Shown one piece after another: positions 22,966 through 33,430 of a DNA stretch of 64,000 nt (its first letter is position 1; every line of letters begins with the position of its first letter). A model generated the notes under the pieces. It was not told where the DNA came from. It was given only the letters and a program-made list of their open reading frames with translations, and searched no databases. Source of the DNA: Hysterangium stoloniferum (lineage: Eukaryota > Basidiomycota > Agaricomycetes > Hysterangiales > Hysterangiaceae); the NCBI GenBank assembly GCA_015178975.1, contig WHVD01000133.1:124001-188000 (forward strand), in the 5' to 3' direction. The position numbers were made by a program, and so were the translations under genes.

Positions 22966-24599
22966 ATGGGTTTGGGATCAAGACCTTTCCCATCCAGGCT
23001 GACCATCGTCCCTGTATTGGGTCCGAGTGGACCTCCAAATGCACAAGAGTGTTGACAGCTTCTTGAAGAAAAGAAGAAGGCACGTGAAGAGGAGGAATGT
23101 AAGGAGAGGGAAGAGCTGAAGGCAATAGAGGTGGAGGAGAAGGCTGCTCACAAGCATTGGGAAGCCATGCTTGCAAAGAAGAAGCAAAGAGAGGCCAATC
23201 GGGTGTGAGAAGAGGAAGTGAAGAAGAAGTGGGAGGGTAAAGTAAGTCAGAGTTCCTGGTTCTTGTGATTTCACTGATATTTTTATTTTTAAATTTTATT
23301 TACAGTGCAAAGTGGTGACACCATCAGATTCCAGTGACAAAGAGGACAAGGAGGATGAGGAGGAAGTGCCAGGGCCTTCGAGCCCCAAGGTATGTTCGGA
23401 CTTCTAATATTTAGTTTATTTATTTATTTTTTGGTTATAGAAACAAAAACAGGCCCCCAAGGTGGGGCCTGAAAACAACCTGTGAGGAGTATGCTTTTAC
23501 CACAGTTTCATTGTGGTAAAACACTCCTTTTATTTTATTTATATTTTACATATTCTATTCATATTTTTTCTATCTTTCATATTCTTCGAATATTGCATAT
23601 TTCATTAGTTCGAAGCATTGTGTATACTTGTGGGTGCACTCAGCACCAATTAGAACTCAGACACTTTTTACCCAACAGACACCACCTCGTAAACGACCCA
23701 GATGTCGAATAGCGAGAGGTGTCAAGGGTAACGTCTCAACTACCTATAAAGGTAGTGTTCTCTCGCATACTCACAGACTTTGGACTCAAACCGCGAAGGT
23801 CGAGTTCCACTCTAAGGTCTTTGCACTCGTCGACATTATAGTCGACTCGCACTATTATCCCTTACTTTAGATATTTGGCCTCTCGTTGAGTATCTATCTT
23901 ACGTCTAGCTACGAGTTGTACCGTGAAGGTCAACTCTTTCATTCTTCATTCTAGCCATCAAGAGCAACTGTACAGTTGCTCTTGTGACGCATTGCGTGTC
24001 TCCTTACTAGTACGGCCAGTCTAGTAATCTACGGTATTGTACTGAATGGTCAATACCTGCTAGTAGTAGTTGAATAAACGCTATACTTCGTATATTGAAC
24101 AGTCAGAATCTATCGACTCTTCACACAACCTGAAGTGCAATTGATGCACTAACTGAGGTTGGGTTTGCCATCCACGGGCCAATGGTCGGGGCCGCACCTG
24201 TCAAGAGTGCACCAATCAAAACTCAGTTGCATCTTCCCAGATACCAACAGAAATGGGCCATATCAAGAGTGGCAGGCAGACACAATGGAGGAGCAAAACT
24301 GACTCCTATGCATGTACTTCTTGGAAACTAGTCAGTTCTGACACGAACAACTGCAACAACAAGCTCTGTTCACCAAGCAATTGTGACTATTGGGTGTGGG
24401 GCTGGAGAAGCAAACCAGCATCATAGAGTAGGTCAGAGGACAACTTGAACAGTATTTAGAGGTGTTGAGTTCCGATGAAGCTGGGCCTGGGGTTGGGACA
24501 TCAGAGAAGGTCAGTGAGGAGGTGTCAGTGGCTGTTGGTGTAGGGGAAATATTGGAAGCTGGGGAAGAGGGGGAGGTTGTAGAGGAAACCTTTAGATAG
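22966..24599 (+). pseudogene. Antisense coiled-coil / Cys-cluster gene carried by element J
   Basis: This plus-strand gene runs opposite to element J's own genes, between the chromodomain remnant and the 3' LTR. The first exon (from ATG 22966) reads through a charged coiled coil (repeats of EEKKKAREEE and EEKAAHKHWEA type) with two in-frame TGA codons where Arg is expected. Two introns with GTAAGT...TTACAG and GTATGT...TTATAG borders (about 23240-23305 and 23391-23439) join it to an acidic DSSDKEDKEDEEE stretch and KQKQAPKVGPENN. After the inserted C-type LTR the frame resumes with a cysteine cluster (KCN-CTN-GWVCHPRA...GRTCQECTNQ). An acidic Gly/Val/Glu-rich tail ends near 24599. I recall similar coiled-coil plus Cys-cluster hypothetical proteins in agaric genomes but know no function. 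It may be a captured host gene or an antisense accessory gene of the element. Confidence 0.6.
23481..24125 (+). repeat. C-type solo LTR inside element J
   Basis: 645 bp, TGTGAGGAGTATGC...CTCTTCACA, flanked by CAACC (23476-23480 and 24126-24130). It interrupts the antisense coiled-coil gene. It matches the element C LTR at 55354-55996 over most of its length but carries the family-B hairpin near its start. Confidence 0.92.
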
Positions 24600-24699
24600 T
24601 TGAAATACAATGGTTTTAAAACATAACAAAACAAAATCGAGGAACATAAGACATAGTCGGGAAGGGGTTGGATGCCACATGAAATCTATAGAGAACCTA

Positions 24700-27345
24700 A
24701 GGAACTGGGTTTATTCGGATATGCTTGATGAAAACCTAAGACAATTTCTGATGCATTGCCGAGCTCTGTAGCTAGGATCCATGAAGTTTCTTCATCTGTA
24801 CCTTCATAGCCAGCCCATTTGACCGAATAAAGTAACCATGAGTGTTCATGAGTGTTGGTGATTGTCGATTTTGGAGTCTAGGATTTCCAATATCTCGAAT
24901 TTGGGTTCACTGTCAATGATCACGGGTGGTGGTGGTGGTTGTATGTGATCTGATATAATGTTAGCAACATGTGGTTCTATGTAACATAGATACATGGAAT
25001 ACTGGGTGCACTGCACGCATGTTGTCAGGAAGCCAAAGAGTCCATGAAAGTGTGCTGGCTTGTGCTATAACTTCAAAAGGACCTAAATATTTTTCAGAGA
25101 GCTTCTTGGATGGTCTAGTGGTTCAGAAAAACTCAGCTTTAACAAATACTCAGTCTCCGATCTTAAAGTCTGGAGGTGGAAGTCGATTCTTATCTGCAGA
25201 CCGTTGGTATCATTCTTAGGCCATTGTGATAGTTTTCCAAAGTTCTTGATGTAGCTTGTCAAGGTTTGTAATGAAGTCTTGAGCACGGGTGGATGTGAGA
25301 TCACATTCCAGGTGGATTGTGATATTGGGGTTGTAGCCTTTGTTTGCGAAGAAAGGTGAAATGCCAGTAGTGGCATTCAGTGTGTTGTTACATATATACA
25401 AATTCGGCTAGTGGTAGTAGTGATTTCCAACTATCTTGTTGATAGTTACAATAGACACGAATGTACTGTTCCAAGGTTTGAAGTAGTTCCTTGTCATGAA
25501 CATCGTAGTTGAGTTTGGATGCCGAAAAGGTGTGAGACAAGAAGGCTACTGGGTGGACTTCACCATCAGTGTCCAGAATGGACAATATCACAGCAAGTGC
25601 ATAATCCAAGGTGTCAGTTTCCACAATGAGTTGAACATTGGGCTTCCAGTGTGACAAAATAGAGGCAGATGTAAATGCACTTTTCAATTCTCAGAATGCC
25701 ATGCAGCATTCCTTGGAGAAATTCCATGGGGCATGTTTATAAGTAAGATGAGTAAGTGGAATGGTAATTTTTGAGTAGTTGTGAATAAAGTGATGATAAA
25801 AATTGGTGAAGCCTAAAAAGGACTGAATGTCCTTAACCTTTTGGGATTCCAGCCAATCTTGAATGACTTGAATTTTAGAGTCATCCATGCAGAGACAGTC
25901 AGGTCCCGTCATGAAACCTAAATATTCAACCGTATTGACATTAAAAGAACATTTTTTACCATTCACAAAAAGACCATGTTTTCGGAGTCTTCAGAGAACT
26001 TCATGGATGTGTTCATTGTGAAGTGTGGGGTCTTTGGAAAATATGAGGATGTCGTCTAGGTACACAATGACATAGATGTCGAGGAGGTTGAAAAAGATGT
26101 CATTGATAAAACATTGAAAGACTGATGGAGCATTGGTGAGACCGAAAGGCATCACTAACCATTCAAAAGAGCCATAGTGAGTGTGAAAAGCCATTTTCCA
26201 CTCATCACCTTTGGCGATCTGAACCAAATGATAGGCATGTTTAAAGATCTATCTTTGTATAGATTCAGGCCTTCCGAGGGGCATCAAGTAAATCAGAGAT
26301 TAGTGGTAATGGGTCCTTATCTTCCTGAGTGATCACATTGAGTCCTCGAAAGTCAACGCAAAGCTGTAGGGAACTGTCTTTCTTCCAAACGAATAGAACA
26401 GGGGCTCCATAAGGAGACTTTGAGGGTCAGATAAATCCTATAGCCAAGTGTTCATCCAAGAAATCTCGGATAGCCAATAGTTTGGACTGTGAGAGAGGAT
26501 AAACTCGGCCTAAGGACAGATGTGAACCTTCTTCAATATCAATTTTCAAATCGTAAGGCCTGTGAGGGGCAAGTCAATCAGCTTCTTGTTTACTGAAGAT
26601 GTCTGCAAATTCATGGTATTATTCTGGAACACCTTCCAAATCTGCAACAGGTTTGGCCACTGGGGTCGCAAAGTGACCAGTGGCTTCATCAACTTTAAGA
26701 TTGACTGTAAATGCTCAGGAGCCTTCTAAATTGATGGCTCTCATAAAAGCTGTGGCATTTATTAGAGAGACAGAAGGCAGAGATCTCAGATTTGCCATGG
26801 GGGCCAGAGGTGCTGTAGAGGCCATATTTGCCAAAACAGGCAGAGACAGACCAGCCGTATCGGGTGCCGATGGGGTTCGAAAATGAATACTGCCCAATAC
26901 CCAATCAATCAACAGATTGTAGTGGGTGAGCCAGTTATGTCCTAGAACCACGGAGCAGCTCGAGTCCAACTGTGTTACAAAAAACATAACTGTCTGAAAA
27001 GTTCCACATGGGAACCGAAGTCGGAGTTCACAGACTTGTGAGATTACAGAGTTTGAGGTACCATCAAAACATCAGAGTGGAATCAGATCTATTGCATAGG
27101 TTTTTAACTGATGTTTTTGGGAAAAATTTATATCTATGAAACAATGAGTTGAACCTGAATTTACAAGAGCTCTAAAATTGAGACTCCTGAAGGGTTCCAA
27201 AGTGAGATTTATAAACAATGAATTTGGATCATAAAGAGCAGATGCATGAAGATGACAATTTTCTGGTGTGTGGGGAGATTCAATGCAACTCTCCAACTGC
27301 ATGGAATCCAGAGAGTTGCTTAATCTTTTTTTGACTCAGCAGCTG
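24700..27345 (-). pseudogene. Element J pol: protease, RT, truncated integrase, chromodomain remnant
   Basis: On the minus strand a retropepsin-like segment near 27172 reads ALVNSGSTHCFID, with Asn at the catalytic Asp. [12 protein letters not shown] follows. RT blocks then appear with several stops ([34 protein letters not shown] at about 26060). After the RNase H start (VHDKELL, about 25495) the sequence jumps directly to integrase C-terminal sequence (QDSWKSLLPLAEFVY), so the catalytic integrase core is deleted. A chromodomain-like segment (ILEILDSKI and, one frame over, VKWAGYEGTDEETSWI) lies at about 24.75-24.9 kb. Many TGA/TAG codons and frameshifts make it non-coding. A known Ty3/gypsy chromovirus architecture. 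Confidence 0.88.
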
Positions 27346-29489
27346 GCTTAGCCGGTTGTGAAGTCATAGCCATATTGGCTGATCGGGCTTTTGTGGCATT
27401 CGGGCATGTGGTGACTTGGTGTCTGGGATCTGTGCACAACAAACAAAGGTTGTTGTCCATTCGGCATTGCTTCTCTTGTGGTAGGAGCTTGCTGCCAGAG
27501 CTGAGTTTGCCAGTAAGGTTGGGTTTGCCTTTGTCTTGGGACTTACTCAACTGTTTGCCTTTGCCTTTTTTGTCATTGGAACCCTTATTGTCGGACTTCT
27601 TATTGGAGTTCGAGTTGCCTGTATTGTTGTTACGACCGGACAATCCTGCCGGACTCCGGGCACTAACCCGTACACCCCCACGCGCTACAAGCACCAATCA
27701 TCTGTTTATAGGATTTCCCGCCTGGACTCCATTACGTCAAGACTCGTTACGTTCGACCTCATTACGACACATATCGGTCACCGGACTTCCCCCGGACTCC
27801 GTCTCTGTCTATGTCCGTCTTCGTCCCCCGGACTCCGTCTCTGTCTATGTCCGTCTTCGTCCCACGCATCAGTCACCGGTCCCCGCTTAGAATCCCGTCA
27901 CCGCTCTAATCGAGCCCCGTTCCCATTTTAGTCAAATGACCTGTCACGATTTAGGACTCTGCTCCCACTCCATTTCCCATGATGGGTTATGCTTTGTCAC
28001 GATTCGGACTCCGCTCCGTTCCGTTCCGTTCCTAACACCAATTTGGTGTTTACTATTCCCGTTTTATGTTTTGTTAGTTTCGTTTCGTTATTACTGGATT
28101 TGGTATGTCATGCATTCCACGGTCTATATAAACTGGCAGATGTTGTACATACAATCCAGTCAGAAAATTAGCTTAGATTCCCCCCAGTAATCTAATAATA
28201 TTTCCGCTCTAAAACCTTACTCTATTCACATCGCTCACACTAGTCGGAGCCCACAGGCTCCGGCGCATCTATCTCTCTCAACTAACTTGACTCACGACCC
28301 ACGACCTCCGACTTACGACCCACGACCCCCGACTTACGACCCACGACCCATGAACCCCGCCCAGACTCCCCGGGATCCCCGTCTGTCCGTTTGAAATTGG
28401 ACAACATGATCTAGCGAGGGTGCAGCCTATAAGCTGAAGCCAAGTCCTACCGGATATCCCGCAGGTTTCTCCGGAAACCCGGCCTGAGTGTGTATCCTAA
28501 CAATTGTTGGTGTTTTGATTACCAAACTTGTTGGGATTCTTGTTGTCTGATAATTCTTTGTCCAATGGATTTTTGTGACTGATTTCCAAGCATCGTTCCC
28601 AATATCAGGCATCTGCATTTTTGGCCTTTAGACGCATGAGTGGGAGAGTCTTCAGCGTACTGGGCTCCCCTTTGGAAACTTCATCTTTGAGGTGGGATGG
28701 GAGGCTGGAGTAGAATTGGTAATGGAGGGCCAAATCACCCCAGTCGCAATGCATGGCGAGGTTGTTGAACTGAACGATGTAGTCAGTAATGTGTTGGGTG
28801 TCTTTCATTTTGAGATTAGAAAGGACACTCTCGGCATTGCCTATTTGGTCATAGGGACTGAAGTTTGTTTTGAGTTCCTCAACAAAAGCATCCCAATCAT
28901 GAAGCCAATTGGGATTTTCAGAAGTGAGGCCAGAAAATGTGGGTTCAAACCAGGCTGCTACGGAATCCTTGAGGTAAGAGAGCGCAAAATTTACCTTTTG
29001 GTCATCTGTTGCAAAAGCAGCTGGGCAGTCCCAAAAGTTGGATCGACATTGCATAAGAAATGTCAGTAATTTCTTCAGGTTTGAGCTGGTAAATTGTTCA
29101 GGTTTATTGACTCAGGTTTGCCCAGGTTCCTTTTCCTTAGTATTGTTTTTAAGAAAATTGTTAAGGGATGGTACCTGAGAACAATTCCCATGCTTTGTCG
29201 AGAGTGAAATCCAGTTTTTGTTTTGCAGACTGGCTTGAGGTATAGACTGGTTGCTATTTTCAGGTTCAGGTCCCAGAGCTGACTGATTGTTAACCTCTTC
29301 AGGTCCTTCGGGTTTGGTGGCTTCAGTAACTTCTTCAGCATTGCCGGTAATTTCCATGAAGTGGGATTCTTCAGAGGGTTCTGGTTGTGGTGTTTTCGGA
29401 GTGGCTCAGGCTGTATACAGGAATGGAGATTGAAGGGTGGAAGATTCTGCTTCACCACTTGGCTTAATATACTTCTTCCTTGGAGGCAT
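27330..29489 (-). pseudogene. Element J gag, split by a solo LTR
   Basis: Starts at ATG 29489 (MPPRKKYIKPSG). A charged linker and a retrotransposon capsid domain (WFEPTFSGLTSENPNWLHDWDAFVEEL, about 28990-28850) follow. The frame is then cut by a family-A LTR and resumes with an Asn/Lys-rich linker and a CCHC zinc knuckle (CLLCTDPRHQVTTC, near 27430). Several in-frame stops are present. Capsid plus knuckle is the standard RNA-packaging gag layout. It closely resembles the gag of element A. Confidence 0.87.
27628..28502 (+). repeat. Solo LTR family A inside element J gag
   Basis: 875 bp, TGTTACGACCGG...TATCCTAACA, flanked by a perfect ATTGT duplication (27623-27627 and 28503-28507). It contains TATA-like GTCTATATAAACTGG at about 28123 and the shared motif with GGTGCAGCCTATAAGCTGAA at about 28420. 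Removing it and one duplication restores the gag linker frame. Confidence 0.95.
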
Positions 29490-29526
29490 GATTGACAGAA
29501 AATGTGAGTGTGAAATTAGAATATAC

Positions 29527-30273
29527 TGTTAAGAACAGAAAACTGACTGATGTCAGAAGACCAATGGGGACTGAATGGAAGGACTTGGCTTCAGCTTATG
29601 TGCTGCACCCTTACAAGTTACTGTCGGATGTCTTTAAATTTTGGGTGGGTGGAAAACTAAACCTGTCAAATAGTCCTCTTGGTAAGTCACCAATCGGAAG
29701 CTGAAGGACAGTAGGGGGTCATGAGGTCAGAGACTGAGTGAGTGCAAGCAAAGGTGGGAGTGGGATACTTAGAGCAGAACTATGAGAGAGGTATGTATAC
29801 AAGTGTTCTGAGTTGATATTCTCATTGACTTGTAGCTACATTACAGTAGGACTTAAATACTAATTATCAGTGTCTCAAAAATACTAACTAGGTAAGAGTG
29901 GGAATATCCAATTAGTGATAAATAAACTTGACTAGGAAGGTTACGGTAAGATCAGAGGCCATGATTATCCGAGAGCAGGATTATGAAAAAAGGGAATAGT
30001 ACAAGAGCTACAAGTATTTACGGGCATATGTGAAACATATGTAGAGTAGAACAGATCAACATAATAAAAAGGGACATATCAAAGCATAACCAATGGTACA
30101 AGTATAACTTGACAGGGGCGTAAATGGGGTTTGATTGCCATGAAAGGATATGTCAGTGTTGGTATACCAATGGTTTCTGATACAATGACTTGACTCGTGA
30201 TTTGAAATGCAGGCAAACAATTGTCTCATTGGGGACTGTCGGTTTGCGATGGGGTTATGACACAGTTGTAACA
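29527..30273 (-). repeat. 5' LTR of element J
   Basis: 747 bp, upstream LTR in the element's orientation. The gag ATG lies 38 bases after its inner end. The bases next to it (GTATATTCTAATTTC on the minus strand) are the presumed primer-binding region and do not begin with TGG. Confidence 0.9.
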
Positions 30274-30939
30274 TCTGGAACAATTAGGAAATGACTGGGA
30301 ACTCAGAAACTTCCAAATAGGTCAGGACATTAGCTTCAGCTTATGTATGTGCTGTGCCTCTACACAAACACTCAAAGTCCTTAATTCCAGAGATGGGAAT
30401 GTTACACTGGAGGATATGGATATTCAGAGTTCTGAAGAGTTCTGAATATTGAGCATACAGAGAAGGAAAGAATAAGAAACTAAGTTAATATTAGATCTAA
30501 TGTAAAGTACAAATTCACAGAAACTAATATAAGTTTTCTCGTTATTGTACTACAAACTAAGATCATAATAAGACAGAATCAGAAGTATTCCAAAATGGGA
30601 ATACATTAAGATGGACTAAGGGAAATATTCTGAAATGGGAATACAATAAGTAAATGAGTGAATACTTGTCAGTCGACAAGTTACCAAATGCAGAACAAAG
30701 GTGAGGATATAGAGGTGGGAAGTCACATCAGAGACTTGGGGTGGGGGTCAGATGTTTCAGATGATATCAGATATTGAAGTATCCAGGAATGGGTCATAAC
30801 ATTAGGGCAATTTATGAATAGCTATTTACTATCATCTAGATCAAGGTACCATTGATGATTATAGTTATCTCATGTAGTATGTGTGACTAACAAGTATGAG
30901 TAGCTAATAGGGGATGCCACAGATGTAGGTGCCACACAG

Positions 30940-31547
30940 TGTGAGAGGTATGGCGAAATACACTCAGGAAATATAGTCAGATGAGTTCTTACTATATTTC
31001 CTTTATTATTTCTATAATTAGTTCGACGACCTATGTATGCGGTACATCGACTCTTGTGGGCGCACACACACCAGACTTATGTATTCTAGCGCCCGTAGTT
31101 TAGAACTCAGACACTTTTTACACTGCAACCACGACTTACCCAGACACCCGATAGTGTCCTGTAAGTTGTGATTGGTGTATCGTCTCGACCGTCACAGATG
31201 GGCTTTAGCTACTCATTCAAACTGAGTTTTGAACTGTATCAGTCGAAACTCAATCCTTATCTCAACTCGCGTGGACTACATCCACGCTACTCTATTATTC
31301 GACTCTCTAACTACTCTACTTGCACTCGAGCAGTTGTCCAGAATCGCACTTAACCAGTCAATTCTGCTTATTCGTTCTAGCTATCTACCTTACCTTAGAT
31401 AGCTACTTCTCTCTACCGTATTGAACTAAGTAGTCAATACACGTTCGGTCCGTATTAGACTTAGACAGTCAATACATCATGGTATCGTACTTCAACGGTC
31501 GATATTCTTCATATATAGAACGGTTAGAACTTCTACCACTCTTCACA
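30940..31547 (+). repeat. Solo LTR family I with CACAG duplication
   Basis: 608 bp, TGTGAGAGGTATGGCG...CTCTTCACA, flanked by CACAG (30935-30939 and 31548-31552). It is the plus-strand relative of 19009-19603. Confidence 0.93.
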
Positions 31548-31689
31548 CACAGGGCAAGGCTATGTAGAGTAGGTGGAAGGATGTCCAGCCAAGTGTCCTC
31601 TTATAGAATGCCCCTAGAGAAGTAGGTGTTTCATCACCATTTCCAACATATCCCCTTGATGAAACATCTTTTTAATCACATATCTCATT

Positions 31690-31830
31690 AATTTCCTAAT
31701 CCCATCATAGATCTGAACTTTTCCACTTTGGCTTTGGTAATGCTTTGGTTAGAATGTCTGCTGGCATTTCATCTGTTTGTAAGTAAATGAGCATATGTAA
31801 GTGCAGATGTTTCATTCATCCATAATTCCC
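31690..31830 (-). pseudogene. Ty1/copia pol fragment (RNase H end)
   Basis: On the minus strand about 45 codons read LIYLQTDEMPADILTKALPKPKW, the well-known C-terminal RNase H signature of Ty1/copia polyproteins, then hit stops. It is the only copia sequence recognised in the window. It sits between a family-I LTR and a B/C-type LTR fragment. Confidence 0.75.
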
Positions 31831-31840
31831 AGACCCCATC

Positions 31841-32182
31841 TGTGAGGAGTATGCTTTTACCACAGTTTCATTGTGGTAAAACACTCCTTTTATTTCATTT
31901 ATATTTTACATATTCTATTAATATTTTACTATCTTTCACATTCTTCGAATATCGCATATTTCATTAGTTCGAAGCATTGTGTATACTTGTGGGTGCACTC
32001 AGCACCAATTAGAACTCAGACACACTTTAACCCAAGAACCACCACTCATACGGCACAAACTAGGTCTACTACGAGCAGTGATCAGGGTAACGTGTCAGCT
32101 ACCACATAGGTAGCATTATCTGAACTACTGAATACTTCTGGCCTCGAACTGTAATAGTCGAGGCCTCCACTCTATAAGTCAA
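31841..32182 (+). repeat. B/C-type LTR, 3' truncated
   Basis: Begins TGTGAGGAGTATGC with the conserved hairpin and breaks off within the AGTCGAGGCCTCCACTC block. It is followed directly by family-A-like sequence. The missing 3' end and absence of a matching duplication suggest recombination. Confidence 0.7.
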
Positions 32183-32636
32183 CCTGTTTATGCCTGACTC
32201 TCTGTATGCACCCCACCCTATCTGCACCCAACTGTTACAACCGGAATTCCTGCCGGACTCCAGGCACTAACTTATATGCACCCGCACCCTATATGCACCA
32301 ATTGTCAGTTTACCAGAATTCCCACTGGACTCCATACGTCAGACTTGTCCACATTCGACTTCGTTACTTCATGTATCAGTCACCGGAATACCTGCTGGAC
32401 TCTGTCCCTGTCTATGTCTGACCCTGTCCCATGCATCAGTGTGAGGAGTATGCTTTTACCACAGTTTCATTGTGGTAAAACACCCCTTTTATTTTATTTA
32501 TATTTTACACATTCTATTCATATTTATCTATCTTTTATATTCTTCGAATATTCCATCATTTCATTAGTTCAAAGCATTGTGTATACTTGTGGGTGCACTC
32601 AGCACCAAATAGAACGAAGACACACTTTTACCCAAG

Positions 32637-33430
32637 TGTGAGGAGTATGCTTTTACCACAGTTTCATTGTGGTAAAACACTCCTTTTATTTCATTTATAT
32701 TTTACACATTTTATTTATATTTTTCTATCTTTTATATTCTTTGAATATTGCATATTTCATTAGTTCGAAGCATTGTGTATACTTGTGGGTGCACTTGGCA
32801 CCAAATAGAACTCAGACACACTGGAGGCATCCCAAAGTTTTTGGAGTTTGAAAACCTTTCAAAAATCCTAATATTTGGCCAAATTTTCTCAGAATTATTT
32901 GAACTGATAAATTGTTTGAAATTTTTAAGTTTCAGTATAATTTTCCAAAGTGGAAAATCATATCTGAAAACTTTAAATATTTGTATCAGGAAATCTGAAC
33001 ATCATTAGTCAGAGTTTTTTGATACAAATATTTACAGTTTTTCAGATGTGGTTTTCCACTTTGGAAAATCCTACTAAAACTTGAAATTTTCAAAACATTT
33101 ATTAGTTCAAAGAATTCCTAGAAAATTTGGCCAAATAGTAGGATTTTTGGAAGGTTCTCCAACTCCAAAAACCTTGGAGTGCCTCCAGTGACACACTTTT
33201 TACCCAGAAACCACCACTCGTAAGACACTAAACTAGGTCTACTACGAGCGGTGATTAGGGTAACGTGCCAGCTACTACATAAGTAGCATTATCTGAACTA
33301 TCTGAGCTAACTAATATCTCAGGCTTTGAACTCGTCATCTAGCTCTCTCTCTCTCACTCTCTCTAATATCGCACTGCAATAGTCAATATTCTTTGTATAC
33401 AGAGTGGTCTGAATACACGACTCTTTACAC
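32637..33430 (+). repeat. LTR B2 inserted in LTR B1
   Basis: TGTGAGGAG...ACTCTTTACA, flanked by CCAAG (32632-32636 and 33431-33435). It contains the 372-bp fold-back element; without that it is about 420 bp. Confidence 0.92.
32819..33190. mobile_element. Fold-back MITE with CACTG termini (CACTA/EnSpm-like)
   Basis: 372 bp. Its ends are perfect 11-bp inverted repeats CACTGGAGGCA / TGCCTCCAGTG. Nearly the whole element is palindromic, with two arms of about 170 bp that match with few differences (for example TTTTCCAAAGTGGAAAA on both sides and AATATTTGTATCA / TGATACAAATATT around the centre). The target duplication is ACA (32816-32818 and 33191-33193), checked against undisturbed B LTRs that read CAGACACACTTTTTAC. 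CACTG ends and a 3-bp duplication fit non-autonomous CACTA/EnSpm elements. There is no coding capacity. Confidence 0.85.

Larger units (their letters stand above)
22034..30273 (-). mobile_element. Full-length Ty3/gypsy element J, defective
   Basis: Two LTRs (22034-22788 and 29527-30273) begin TGTTAAGAACAG, end TAACA and are about 90 percent alike by eye. The element is flanked by the 5-bp duplication TCTGG (22029-22033 and 30274-30278). Reading minus, the order is 5' LTR, gag, protease, reverse transcriptase, a deleted RNase H/integrase part, a chromodomain remnant, an antisense captured gene, then the 3' LTR. Later insertions are a C-type LTR (23481-24125) and a family-A solo LTR (27628-28502). 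Confidence 0.92.
22003..30801 (-). mobile_element. Solo LTR K, split by element J
   Basis: LTR K occupies 22003-22033 and 30279-30801 (about 550 bp in total). It begins TGTTAAGTACTG and ends GGGTCATAACA, with target duplication TTAGG at 21998-22002 and 30802-30806. Element J with its own duplication lies between the halves. The right half carries the shared LTR motif (TTAGCTTCAGCTTATG at about 30332), placing it in minus orientation. Confidence 0.82.
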
